Below the pieces are notes generated by a model. It was given only the letters and a program-made list of their open reading frames with translations. It was not told the DNA's origin and made no database searches. This document shows positions 26,755-35,486 of a stretch of 64,000 nucleotides of DNA, piece after piece. Source of the DNA: Maritimibacter sp. HL-12 (GTDB taxonomy: Bacteria > Pseudomonadota > Alphaproteobacteria > Rhodobacterales > Rhodobacteraceae); contig NZ_FXBQ01000001.1 of assembly GCF_900177545.1 (NCBI RefSeq), positions 2,102,122-2,166,121 on the forward strand. Direction: 5' to 3'. The position numbers and the translations under genes were made by a program. Position 1 is the first letter of the stretch. The number at the start of each line of letters is the position of its first letter.

Positions 26755-28104
26755 CTACCTCCTTACCGCGCCCCAGGGGCCTACGAGATCGACGATATCA
26801 TCTTTCGGGGGGCGGGGGCCAGTGCGCCACGGCGACGGCGGCGGCCCTCCGAACAGCGCCTCGCGCGCCCCGGCCTTGTTGGCCGCATAATCGCGGGCGA
26901 GGAATTCCACCACGAAGTCTTTCTTGGCGTCCGGCCAGTCGCGATACGCGGCGTAGAAGGCCGGTTTGTGGGTGATGAACAACTGCCGGATATCGAGCGG
27001 CGCAAGCTCGGAGAGAAGCTGGTTGATCAGGTCGCGGTCGGGGTGATCGGCGCGGGCGCGCAGGGTGTAGAAATAGGCCGGGTTGTCCGAGGCGATGCGC
27101 GGCCACTTGCCGCCGTTGAGCGCCCAGCGCACGAGTTCGCCCAGCTTGCGAAACTCCTCCGGCAGGTGCCCCGCCATGCGCTGCGCCAGCCGGTGCAGGC
27201 TGCGCGGATCGAAGCCGTCGATCTTCAAGCCTTCCGAGGTGGCGGCATCGACGAGGATGAAATCCATCTTCTGGCGCAGGATCGCCGCACCGTCGACGCC
27301 GCGCGCCTTGATCACCGGCTCCACGAGTTCGTTCACCTCCAGAAAGGTGGCGATGGCGTTGCGCATGGTGAGGTCGTAGGTCTCCACCGGCAATTCCCCC
27401 AGTTCGCCACGCGGCTTCACCGAGATCGCGGCGGGGCGGCCTTCATCGCGAAACACGTAGATCCCGCCGAACAGCGCCGTCCAGAAATTGCCCTGCTCAT
27501 AGGTCGGGCGGCCGAGATCGATCGGGTTGCGGGTCACGTCGCCGGTTTTCTTCGCAAGCTCGATCATCTCGGCGATCAGCACGTCGTCGAACCAGGCATC
27601 TTCCTCGCCCTGGAACCGCTCGATCTTCTCGGCCAGCTTGCGGGCATTGGCGACATGCGCCTGGGTGGTGTCGGCCACCACGGTGATCTTGCGGATGTCG
27701 AAGAGCCGCGCGGGGGAGGAGACCTCGAACACCGAATTATCAAGCTCACCCGCCACCGCATCATGCGCGGTGAGGGCGAAAAGCTTGGCCTCGTTCTCCT
27801 CGATGAACTGGCGCAGGATCTCGCGCGAGGTCGAAAACTGCGCATTGAGCAGCGGCGCGGTTTTCTGCCTTGTGTCGAGGATGATGAACTGCCGGTTCAC
27901 CCCGCCCGGATTGAGATAGAAATGATCGCCCAACTCCTCGCCGATCTCGTAGGAATAGCCCGAGATATCGACGTGAAACTCTGGCAGCGCCGTGCGCTTG
28001 CCCGACAGCCGCTCCAGCGCGCGGTTATAGCGCTCGACCAGCGCCGGGCTGTCGACCCGGATCAGGTTGCCGAACATCAGGCCACGGGAGATGAGGCGCT
28101 TCAT
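26755..28104 (-). CDS. Conserved 449-residue protein of unknown function (resembles DUF6638)
   Basis: A soluble-looking protein with no signal peptide or clear membrane helix. The beginning, MKRLISRGLMFGNLIRVDSP, and FHVDISGYSYEIGEELGDHF match what I remember of an alphaproteobacterial family called DUF6638; I cannot verify the number. There is no catalytic motif I can name. The middle has alternating helix-forming charged stretches (IAEMIELAKKTGD, AQRMAGHLPEEFRKLGELVR) and the C-terminus is Pro-rich. The start at 28104 is supported by GGAG upstream; the longer frame is Cys/Arg-rich and lacks a site. It lies 136 bases after the previous gene, the largest gap in this operon. Confidence 0.75.
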   Translation of the reverse strand: MKRLISRGLMFGNLIRVDSPALVERYNRALERLSGKRTALPEFHVDISGYSYEIGEELGDHFYLNPGGVNRQFIILDTRQKTAPLLNAQFSTSREILRQFIEENEAKLFALTAHDAVAGELDNSVFEVSSPARLFDIRKITVVADTTQAHVANARKLAEKIERFQGEEDAWFDDVLIAEMIELAKKTGDVTRNPIDLGRPTYEQGNFWTALFGGIYVFRDEGRPAAISVKPRGELGELPVETYDLTMRNAIATFLEVNELVEPVIKARGVDGAAILRQKMDFILVDAATSEGLKIDGFDPRSLHRLAQRMAGHLPEEFRKLGELVRWALNGGKWPRIASDNPAYFYTLRARADHPDRDLINQLLSELAPLDIRQLFITHKPAFYAAYRDWPDAKKDFVVEFLARDYAANKAGAREALFGGPPPSPWRTGPRPPKDDIVDLVGPWGAVRR

Positions 28105-28240
28105 TGTTTGTGCTCCGCCTGTGCAGAGCCCCGCCCGGCGGCACGCCGGGCAGCGCCCGACCGCCCCCCCCACGGGCGGGCGCTTCTCGCCCACCCGCGG
28201 TCGGGCCCTGCCCGGCTTGTGGTGCGCGCCATGTCGTTCG

Positions 28241-28576
28241 TCATCCCTGCGCCCCCTTTCCCCGGCGATACACTACCAGAAACGTCACCACATAGGCCAC
28301 GATCGGCACGAAGCTCGCGGCGTAGACCATGACGAAGAACTGACCGCCGAGTGCCGTTTCCACCGCGATCCCCTGTCGGATGAACAGCCATTCCACCAGC
28401 ACCGCGAGCTTGGCCGCGCCCTGCAGCACCGCCAGCGAGATCACGATGGCGATGAGCAGGACGATGGCGTTCAACGCGCCCCCCGCGGCGGCGATCCGGC
28501 GCGCGACTGCGCTTGCGACGAGCGCCACCACGGCGGCGGCGACAAGCGTTGTTGCGATCAGAATGGTCCAGTCCAT
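28241..28576 (-). CDS. Three-helix membrane protein, uncharacterised
   Basis: A 111-residue integral membrane protein: WTILIATTLVAAAVVALVAS, then ALNAIVLLIAIVISLAVLQG, then a third helix (FFVMVYAASFVPIVAYVVTF) ending in a basic tail YRRGKGAQG. The start at 28576 is preferred because AGGGA lies 7 bases before it; an ATG seven codons upstream has a poorer site. The stop of the upstream membrane-protein gene is 10 bases away. Family not recognised. Confidence 0.7.
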   Translation of the reverse strand: MDWTILIATTLVAAAVVALVASAVARRIAAAGGALNAIVLLIAIVISLAVLQGAAKLAVLVEWLFIRQGIAVETALGGQFFVMVYAASFVPIVAYVVTFLVVYRRGKGAQG

Positions 28577-28586
28577 GCCCGTTTCC

Positions 28587-28955
28587 CTATCTTTCATTCT
28601 CGCCACGCGGGCCGTCACCGTCCACCCTGCGCGCGATATCTTCGCCACGCCGTCGCTCCACCGCCTGCGCGCGCACGAACCACGAAAGCACGAGCAGCGG
28701 TGCCCAGACCAATGCGGCCAGCCCCGAGCCGCGCAGCACCGCGGCGAGCCGGGGGGTGCCATCGCCAGCCCCGTAAAGCAGCGCGAACAGCCCCGCCCCC
28801 GCCACGAGCGTCAGCGCCGCGGCAAGCCCGATCCCGAGCGCGAGCCGCCTTTGCGAGCGCGTCGCGCGCGGCACCGTCACCAGCGGCAGCACGAGGGCGA
28901 GTGCCGTCAACGCGGCCAGTGGCAAGCCGGTATTGAGAAGGCCGAAGCTCTCCAT
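28587..28955 (-). CDS. Three-helix membrane protein, uncharacterised, coupled to the AAA+ ATPase gene
   Basis: A 122-residue integral membrane protein with three hydrophobic segments (LPLAALTALALVLPLVTV, LALGIGLAAALTLVAGAGLF, and LAALVWAPLLVLSWFVRAQ) and a strongly charged C-terminal tail (ERRRGEDIARRVDGDG). Its ATG shares a base with the stop of the ATPase gene (TGATG), so the two products are made together and probably work together. Family not recognised. Confidence 0.72.
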   Translation of the reverse strand: MESFGLLNTGLPLAALTALALVLPLVTVPRATRSQRRLALGIGLAAALTLVAGAGLFALLYGAGDGTPRLAAVLRGSGLAALVWAPLLVLSWFVRAQAVERRRGEDIARRVDGDGPRGENER

Positions 28956-30895
28956 CAGCCAACCTTGCCTGCGAGGTAGCGCCGCTTGGCTTCCGCGGTG
29001 AGCCGGAAGTCGCGCGCCATCCGCTCGATCGCCGCTTCGTCGGAGGTATCGGCATAGCGGAACTCGCTGTCGGCGTAGCGGTTGATCTCCTGGATCACCA
29101 TGTCCACCGTGATCGGCTGGCGCAATTCCTCGATCATCGCTTTTTTCACGTCATAAGGCTGGAACAGGAACACCTCGGGCTCTTCCATCCACTCATCCGG
29201 CAGTTCGAAATCCATCGCCCGCACCTTGATCGCGTCGGTGATGTTCTTGATCGCGCGGCCGGTGAACCTCTCGTCCGCCTCCTGGATGGCCTTGAGATAA
29301 GTGCCGAGCTTGGCGATGGTGTTGAGCTTGCCGATATCCTTCGCGACCCGCTCGAACACCCGTTCCAGACCCTCCTCCCGCGGGCGGGCGTGGCGCGCGA
29401 AGCTCGCGGCTACCGCCCGCTTGATCTCCTGCGCGGCGTAAAGCTCGTGGTCGCCGAGCGGGATCGCGTGGTTCTTGCCCATCAGCAGGTGCAGGATGTC
29501 GATGTAATCCTCCCGCGTCTGCGGCCCATCGACGAGAAAGCGCGCGCCTGCCCGCTGGCGCAGCGCATCATCGACGTTCTCGGGGTAGTTCGAGAACATC
29601 CCGAAGGTGCAGTTGCCGCGCACCACGGTATTGGCGCCGGAAAAGCTCTCCATCAGAACCGCGGTGATCTCCAGTTGCCCCGCCGATGATTGCCGGTCGC
29701 CGCGCTTGCCGGCAAGCTGGTCGATATCGTCGATCGTGCCGAAGCCGATCACGTTCGGGTCGAGCACGGTGTTGATGAAGGCCTTGGCGTTCTGGGCCGA
29801 TTTGCCCTGGTAGCTGTCGATGCTCTCGGTCGAAAGGTTCTGGTAGCGGAACGGGTAGCCCGCGACCTCGCAATAGCCGTTGATCAACCCGGCCATCATC
29901 CGGATCAGCGTGGTCTTGCCGGTGCCCGGCTTGCCGTCGCCCATGAAGGTGAAGATGAAACCGCCAAGCTCGGCAAAGGGGTTGAGCTTGCGGTCGAAAT
30001 CATAGGCCATCAGCATCTTGGCCAGCTTCATCGCCTGGTACTTGGCGATGTGGTTGCCCACCACCTCGTGCGGTTTCTTGAAACTCATGGTGAGCCGGGT
30101 GCCGCGCGCCTTTCGGCTCGGGGTGAAGCCCGAGATGGCGAGATCGTCGGCGGCAACGTGGTAGTTCACCCCGGTGAACGGGGAAAGCCGCGGCGCGGTC
30201 TGGGCGCGCAGGGCGACCTGCTCCATCAACTGCTCGGCAAAGGCCATCACCGTGGCCACCAGCCGTGCCTCGTCATCGGCCATCAGCGCGATGTTCTGGT
30301 CAAGCTCCCACAGGGCCCCGTGCAGCGCCAGCATGGCGTTGTCGGTCAACACCTCCTCGACGCGGCCCACCTCCACGCTCACCTCCCCCGCATGCGGCGC
30401 GAGCAGGAAGGAGGTGGCATTGGCGAAGACCGAAAGCGCCACCAGCGCCTCCGCCGCGAGCAGTTCCGCGAAGGCTTCGGCCCGGTCGGCCCCGAGCGCG
30501 GCTTCGAGGTTCTGCTTCTTCATCGCGGTGAGTCCGGTCTGCCCGCCGTAGGCCTCGGCCACCGCGAGCGAGATCGCCAGCGCCCGGCGCAGCGTGTGCA
30601 GAACCGTGGCCTGAAGTGGCGAGACGATCGGATCGTCGCCGTCGCTCGCCTCGATCCGGGCGATCAGGTGCACCCCCTCGGGCCGGGCCGTCGAGCGCGT
30701 CACCAGCCCCGGCGTGGTCGAGCGAAACCGCCGCCCGGTGCTCACCCCGGGAGAACGCTCCACTGCCTCGGCCGCGACCTTGGCCTTGGCGATCCTCGGG
30801 GTATGGTCGATGCCTTCGAGCATCGCCGCCGCCGCCGCGTAATGCGCGCGGATTTCTTCCTCGCGAAGCTCCATCCGGTCTGCCGGCAATGACAT
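28955..30895 (-). CDS. AAA+ ATPase of the uncharacterised nine-gene operon
   Basis: A 646-residue cytoplasmic ATPase. A helical N-terminal half (about residues 1-300) precedes one AAA+ module: Walker A GDGKPGTGKTT (319-329), Walker B-like VIGFGTIDDID (382-392), sensor-1 region FGMFSNYPENVD around 436, and a second region of homology DALRQRAGARFLVDGP holding Arg finger candidates. The hhhhDD form and the R-rich region resemble classic AAA proteins (Vps4/CDC48/FtsH clade) more than MoxR or helicase-loader types, but I cannot align it here. Walker A has an unusual insertion-like KP. The start at 30895 follows AAGGAG. No protease or helicase motif is visible, so it is probably a remodelling ATPase acting on the operon's coiled-coil or membrane partners. 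Confidence 0.85.
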   Translation of the reverse strand: MSLPADRMELREEEIRAHYAAAAAMLEGIDHTPRIAKAKVAAEAVERSPGVSTGRRFRSTTPGLVTRSTARPEGVHLIARIEASDGDDPIVSPLQATVLHTLRRALAISLAVAEAYGGQTGLTAMKKQNLEAALGADRAEAFAELLAAEALVALSVFANATSFLLAPHAGEVSVEVGRVEEVLTDNAMLALHGALWELDQNIALMADDEARLVATVMAFAEQLMEQVALRAQTAPRLSPFTGVNYHVAADDLAISGFTPSRKARGTRLTMSFKKPHEVVGNHIAKYQAMKLAKMLMAYDFDRKLNPFAELGGFIFTFMGDGKPGTGKTTLIRMMAGLINGYCEVAGYPFRYQNLSTESIDSYQGKSAQNAKAFINTVLDPNVIGFGTIDDIDQLAGKRGDRQSSAGQLEITAVLMESFSGANTVVRGNCTFGMFSNYPENVDDALRQRAGARFLVDGPQTREDYIDILHLLMGKNHAIPLGDHELYAAQEIKRAVAASFARHARPREEGLERVFERVAKDIGKLNTIAKLGTYLKAIQEADERFTGRAIKNITDAIKVRAMDFELPDEWMEEPEVFLFQPYDVKKAMIEELRQPITVDMVIQEINRYADSEFRYADTSDEAAIERMARDFRLTAEAKRRYLAGKVG

Positions 30896-30936
30896 GGCCT
30901 GCTCCTTTTGCTGGGGCCCCGGGCGCGCCCGGGCCC

Positions 30937-32079
30937 TCACATGTAACTCAACACCCGCCCGCCCGGGCTCACCACGAACTTGCGCACCTCGCGAAACCCG
31001 GCCGGGTTTTTTTCGGCCAGAACCTGGAACGGGCGCTGCGGCAGGATGATCGCGCGGCTCATCCGCGTGACGCCGCCGTCAGCGCCCGCTACGGCGAAGG
31101 GATCGAGCGCGAAGATCTCGCGCTCGACGTTGCCGAACCAGCCGGATTTTTCCGTCTCCACCCGCTCGCTCTCAAGGTCTTCCACCGTCCAGGCCAGCGC
31201 CCAGTCTTCGCCGGGCGGGCTTTTCGCCTCTTCGAGCACCTCGCGCAGCGGCCCGGTCTGGCGGGTGAAGGCGTGCGAATACATCGGGCCGACGTGAATG
31301 CGCCTCAGCCGCTTGGGGTGCAGGTCGTCGAAATCGCGGTCGAATCCACTGGCGATGGTGACCAGCTTCAGCCCCGCCACCGATTGCGCCATCAGGTGCG
31401 CCTGCACCTCGGGCCAGCGGCGCTCGTCTTTCGGGAGCGCGGTTCGGCCGGTATCGTCCACGTCCATCAGGTAGATCGTGGGGATATTGAGGCCGGCGTC
31501 GTAGACCGCCCAGTGCACGAGGTAGCGCCGCCGGAGCGCGCGGCCTTCCTCGAGGTTGCCGAGCCAGACCGCATCGGCATCCATCTGCGGCCAGAACAGA
31601 TCGCCGCGCGCAAGCTCCTCGTAGTAGAGCCGCTGGCTCATCGCGTATTGCAGCTTGGTGGGGACCGTGAGGTTGCCGACGATCTCGCGCACCATCTGCG
31701 CCTTCAGCTCGTCAGGCCCTGGCATGTTGCGGATGTGGCGATGGGCCTGTGCCGCGTCGGTGGCCATCTGCATCAGTTCGGAATGAACCGGAAAGCCGGA
31801 ATCCTCGCGGTCGAAGGTGAGTTGCCCGGGTAGCGGCCCCTCGATCCGCCCGGCCATGTGATACTTGTTGGCCAGCGCCCGGAAGGTGAAGCCCAACGCC
31901 ACGATGTAGCGCGCCAGCACCTCGACCTCGCGCCGGTCGAGCGCGCCTTCGGCCTCGAACTGTGCCGCCACCCGCGCCAGATGCCCGGTGATCGCGCGAA
32001 ACTTGGCGAAGTAGCGCCGGGTGACGCGGGTGTCTTCCAGCGCGATATGATCGGAAGGGAGTGGGCCGGGCCGGGTCAT
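30937..32079 (-). CDS. Conserved 380-residue protein of unknown function
   Basis: A soluble protein with no signal peptide, starting at 32079 (MTRPGPLPSDHIALED), whose ATG overlaps the previous stop by ATGA. An N-terminal helical part (YFAKFRAITGHLARVAAQFE, EVEVLARYIVALGFTFRALA) is followed by an alpha/beta part containing IPTIYLMDVDDTGR and GLKLVTIASGFDRDFDDLHP. The DVDD and DRDFDD acidic clusters could bind metal, but no known family motif is met. C-terminal FRELRK-like FREVRKFVVSPGGRVLSYM. It lies 41 bases before the ATPase gene. I do not recognise it. Confidence 0.75.
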   Translation of the reverse strand: MTRPGPLPSDHIALEDTRVTRRYFAKFRAITGHLARVAAQFEAEGALDRREVEVLARYIVALGFTFRALANKYHMAGRIEGPLPGQLTFDREDSGFPVHSELMQMATDAAQAHRHIRNMPGPDELKAQMVREIVGNLTVPTKLQYAMSQRLYYEELARGDLFWPQMDADAVWLGNLEEGRALRRRYLVHWAVYDAGLNIPTIYLMDVDDTGRTALPKDERRWPEVQAHLMAQSVAGLKLVTIASGFDRDFDDLHPKRLRRIHVGPMYSHAFTRQTGPLREVLEEAKSPPGEDWALAWTVEDLESERVETEKSGWFGNVEREIFALDPFAVAGADGGVTRMSRAIILPQRPFQVLAEKNPAGFREVRKFVVSPGGRVLSYM

Positions 32080-32270
32080 TTCCGCGCCTGTCTTTCGCGC
32101 CACCACAGCCAGCCGCCTGCGACAGCCACCACCGCCAGCGCCGCGGCGGTGATCCAACCGGCGGGGCTGGAGAGGCCCGAGCGTGCGCCGACAAGGTCGC
32201 GCGGCAAGAGGCTCATCGCCGCGAGGGCGAAGAGGGCAAGGAGAATCGCGATCGTGGCGAGTGTTTTCAT
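32076..32270 (-). CDS. Small two-helix membrane protein, uncharacterised
   Basis: A 64-residue protein: MKTLATIAILLALFALAAMS, then LLPRDLVGARSGLSSP as a short loop, then a second helix WITAAALAVVAVAGGWLWW and a basic tail RERQARK. It overlaps both neighbours by ATGA, at the coiled-coil stop and at the next gene's start, so it is a real translated gene despite its size. The first helix could be read as a signal sequence, but the second makes a membrane protein more likely. Confidence 0.7.
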   Translation of the reverse strand: MKTLATIAILLALFALAAMSLLPRDLVGARSGLSSPAGWITAAALAVVAVAGGWLWWRERQARK

Positions 32271-33346
32271 GCCCCGTAGAGGTTCTTGTCGTGTTTCTCG
32301 ACGATCTCGGCAAAGCGCCGCGCGAAGCGTTCGTCGGCCCTGGCCTTGGCTTCCAGCACATCGCGGGCAAAGACCATGTGTTCCTCGTGCGCTTCCATCA
32401 TGTCGGCCATCTTCTGGTTCGTCGCGGTGCCGATCGACGCCATCGCGGCCTGGGCTTCCTTGTCGGTTTCCACCCCGATCTCGTTGATCCGGTGGGCGAC
32501 GTCCTGCTGCTGGGCGGTTTTCAGCGACTTCGACAGCGCGTCGTAGAGCACCACGCGCTGCTTGGTGTCGGTTTGCAGCTTGTTGATCAACACCATCTGG
32601 GTGGCGGCCTGGTTCTGCAGCGAATCGACCCAGGTCTTGCCCTTTTCGATGTAGCGCTCCAGCGTCTGGCTGCGGGCGAGCTTGACCTGCTCTTCCTGCA
32701 CCAGCGCGTTGTAGCGGGCGTTCATCTCGGCGAGTTCGGTTTCCAGCTTGGTGCGGGCGGCGGCATCCTGCTCGACCGCGATCTTGTTTTCCAGCTTGAT
32801 GATCTCGGGGTCCATCCCCGCAATCTCGGCGCGCAGTTGCTCGAGTTCGCCGACGGTCATTTCACGCTCGTCGAGGGTTTCGGACAGGTTGGTCTCGACC
32901 CGCGCCTTCTGCTCGTTCAGCATGTCGAGCTGGCCCTGCAGGAGCTTCACGATCACGTCGGATTTCGCGATCAGATCCTGCAGCTTGTCGTCGATCGAGG
33001 CGGTGCGCATCCGCTCCTGCCGCAGGCTTTCCGACTTGTGTTTGGAGAAGATGCCCACGAGGCTTTCCCAGCCCGTTTTCGTGCGCATCTCGTCGAAATC
33101 CTTCGAGAACGCGGCAGTGATATCGTCGAGCCCCATGATCAGTTCGGCGATGTTGGCGTTCATGATATCGGTATGCGTGTGCACGTCATCGAGCGTGGCG
33201 TTCTCGATGTCGATGGCGATATCGTCGCCGGTTTTCAGCTTCGTCCGGGCGGTTTCGATCCGGGTGGTCAGTTCTGAGATCTTGCTTTGCGCTTCGGCCA
33301 CCTGGGCCTGGCTTTCCCGAATCTGGGTGTCGAGGGTCGCGGCCAT
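32267..33346 (-). CDS. Long coiled-coil protein, first gene of the nine-gene operon
   Basis: A 359-residue protein, almost wholly predicted helical with heptad-like charge patterning: ESQAQVAEAQSKISELTTRI (9-28), LNEQKARVETNLSETLDERE (142-161), LRAEIAGMDPEIIKLENKIA, AAARTKLETELAEMNARYNA. A less helical patch (TGWESLVGIFSKHKSES) sits near 90-106. The pattern LERYIEKGKTWVDSL plus LINKLQTDTKQRV recalls TelA-type toxic-anion-resistance proteins and, more loosely, PspA/ESCRT-III-like coiled coils, but neither match is strong. No membrane segment. GAGGAAAATCCC precedes the ATG. It is divergent from the SLC13-type gene across a 219-base gap that should hold the operon promoter. Confidence 0.8.
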   Translation of the reverse strand: MAATLDTQIRESQAQVAEAQSKISELTTRIETARTKLKTGDDIAIDIENATLDDVHTHTDIMNANIAELIMGLDDITAAFSKDFDEMRTKTGWESLVGIFSKHKSESLRQERMRTASIDDKLQDLIAKSDVIVKLLQGQLDMLNEQKARVETNLSETLDEREMTVGELEQLRAEIAGMDPEIIKLENKIAVEQDAAARTKLETELAEMNARYNALVQEEQVKLARSQTLERYIEKGKTWVDSLQNQAATQMVLINKLQTDTKQRVVLYDALSKSLKTAQQQDVAHRINEIGVETDKEAQAAMASIGTATNQKMADMMEAHEEHMVFARDVLEAKARADERFARRFAEIVEKHDKNLYGA

Positions 33347-33565
33347 GGGATTTTCCTCAAAGTAAATGATCGTAACATCAAGTTGGGCTCAGACTAGCGC
33401 GATTTCAACGGCGTGGGGAGGCGCAATCCGGGGTTCGGGTGGACATTTTGCAGTTCATATATTCGATTGTCGTGATGTTTATCTTTGCCATACCGGGCGG
33501 GGTGGTGTTACGAACCATGAACGTCTGAAAAACAGGCATTGCGCCGAACGCGAGGGGGAGGGAGG

Positions 33566-35449
33566 GTGGAGCCTGTTACCCTGACAGTCGAGATGATGGT
33601 GGTGCTGGGCGTTCTCAGCTTCACCATATTCCTTTTTGTGAGCGAAGTTGTGCGGGTCGATCTCGCGGCCGTGCTCGTCATGGTGCTGATCGGCATTCTG
33701 AGCTACCTGCCGGGCTTGGGCAACCTCGCCGACATCAGCCAGTTGTTCGCGGGCTTCGGATCGAACGCCGTGATCTCGATCATCGCGGTGATGATCATCG
33801 GCGCCGGGCTCGACCGGACCGGGATCATGAACAAGGTGGCGGCCTGGATCCTGCATTTCGGCGGCACCAGCGAGAAACGGATCATCCCGATCGTATCGTC
33901 CACCGTGGGCGTGATTTCGTCCTTCATGCAGAACGTCGGCGCGGCGGCACTGTTCCTGCCGGTGGTCAGCCGGATCTCGGCACGCACCGGGCTGCCGCTT
34001 TCGCGCCTGCTGATGCCGATGGGCTTCACCGCGATCCTTGGCGGCACGATGACGATGGTCGGCTCCTCGCCGATGATCCTGCTCAACGATCTCATTGCCG
34101 GGGCCAACGCCGATCTGCCCGCCGATGAGCAGATCGGCATGTTCAGCCTGTTTGCGCCGGCGCCGATCGGGATCGCGCTGATCGTTTCGGGCATCCTCTA
34201 CTTCGTGGTTTTCGGCAATTGGCTGCTGCCGGCCCGATCCAAGGGCGACGATGCCACCACCGGCCAGTCAACGGCCGAATACCTCAAGGGCACCTACGGG
34301 CTGAAGGCCGATCTCGTGGAGGTTTACGTGCCCGAGGGCAACATCCTCGTCGGTCACAAGCTCGACGACATCATGAATGCCCATCACCTCTACATCATCG
34401 GCACCTCCTACGCCGGGCAAAAGGTGGTGAACCCGCGCGTCTCCACCACCATCCTCGCGCCCTGCCGCCTTGCGATCCTTGGTCGTCGCAAGGTGATCAC
34501 GGAAATCTGCGACATCTACGGCATCGAGGTTCTGCCCGAGCTCGATGAGTTCACCGACAGTTTCTCGCCCACCCGCGCCGGGGTGGCGGAGATCGTGGTG
34601 AAGCCGGGATCGTCGGTGATCGGCAAAACCCCGACCGAGCTTCGGTTCCGGCAATCCTACGGAATGAGCCTGCTCGCGATCCACCGCGGCGAAGAAACCA
34701 TGAGCCACGTGGAAACCCCCGATCACCCCGCCGTCGTGCTCGGCACCCAGCCCTTGCAGGCCGGTGATACGCTGGTGGTGCACACGCCGTGGGACATGCT
34801 GTCGCTGATGAAGCAGAACCGCGATTTCGTGGTGATCACCTCCGACTTCCCGGAAGAGGAACTGCGCCCGCGCAAGATGGGTTGGGCGCTTCTGTTTTTT
34901 GCCATCGCCCTTTCGCTGATCCTGTTCACCGATCTGCGGCTCTCGCTGGCGCTGCTGGTGGGCGCGGCGGGGATGATCGTCACCCGCGTGCTTTCGATGG
35001 ACGAGGCCTATCGCGCGGTGAGCTGGAACACCGTCTTCCTGCTCGCCTCGCTGATCCCCCTCGGCATGGCGGTGCAACACACCGGCACCGCCGACTGGAT
35101 CGCGCACCAGGTGCTGCTCCTGCTCGAAGGCTGGCCGATCTGGGCGCTGCAGGTCGGGGTCGCGGTGCTTGCCACCGGGTTCACGCTGGTGATGTCGAAC
35201 GTCGGGGCAACCGTGCTGCTGGTGCCGCTGGCGGTTTCGATCGCGCGCGAGGCCGAGGGCGATCCGGCGCTCTTCGCGCTCACGGTTGCGGTCTCGACCT
35301 CGAATTCCTTCCTGATCCCGACCCACCAGGTCAACGCGCTTCTGATGGCACCCGCGGGCTATCGTGTTGCCGACTTCCTGCGCGCGGGCGGGATCATGAC
35401 GGTGTTGTTCATCGTCGTATCGCAAGGGGTGATGGCGCTGGTCTACTGA
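33566..35449 (+). CDS. SLC13-type anion permease with two TrkA-C (RCK_C) domains
   Basis: A 627-residue inner-membrane transporter, probably for sulfate, dicarboxylate or another small anion. Two membrane halves (about residues 8-225 and 440-627) flank a cytoplasmic insert with two TrkA-C domains: EVYVPEGNILVGHKLDDI to CRLAILGRRK, and EIVVKPGSSVIGKTPTELRF to LQAGDTLVVH. Substrate-loop signatures SSFMQNVGAAALFLPV and TSNSFLIPTHQVNALL occupy equivalent places in each half, as in DASS transporters. The start is placed at GTG 33566, preceded by GAGGGGGAGGGAG; an earlier TTG has no ribosome site. It is divergent from the nine-gene operon, so a functional link is possible but unproven. Confidence 0.88.
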   Translation: MEPVTLTVEMMVVLGVLSFTIFLFVSEVVRVDLAAVLVMVLIGILSYLPGLGNLADISQLFAGFGSNAVISIIAVMIIGAGLDRTGIMNKVAAWILHFGGTSEKRIIPIVSSTVGVISSFMQNVGAAALFLPVVSRISARTGLPLSRLLMPMGFTAILGGTMTMVGSSPMILLNDLIAGANADLPADEQIGMFSLFAPAPIGIALIVSGILYFVVFGNWLLPARSKGDDATTGQSTAEYLKGTYGLKADLVEVYVPEGNILVGHKLDDIMNAHHLYIIGTSYAGQKVVNPRVSTTILAPCRLAILGRRKVITEICDIYGIEVLPELDEFTDSFSPTRAGVAEIVVKPGSSVIGKTPTELRFRQSYGMSLLAIHRGEETMSHVETPDHPAVVLGTQPLQAGDTLVVHTPWDMLSLMKQNRDFVVITSDFPEEELRPRKMGWALLFFAIALSLILFTDLRLSLALLVGAAGMIVTRVLSMDEAYRAVSWNTVFLLASLIPLGMAVQHTGTADWIAHQVLLLLEGWPIWALQVGVAVLATGFTLVMSNVGATVLLVPLAVSIAREAEGDPALFALTVAVSTSNSFLIPTHQVNALLMAPAGYRVADFLRAGGIMTVLFIVVSQGVMALVY

Positions 35450-35486
35450 GATTGTGCCCCGCCCCGAACCCGCCTAACGTAGGGCC

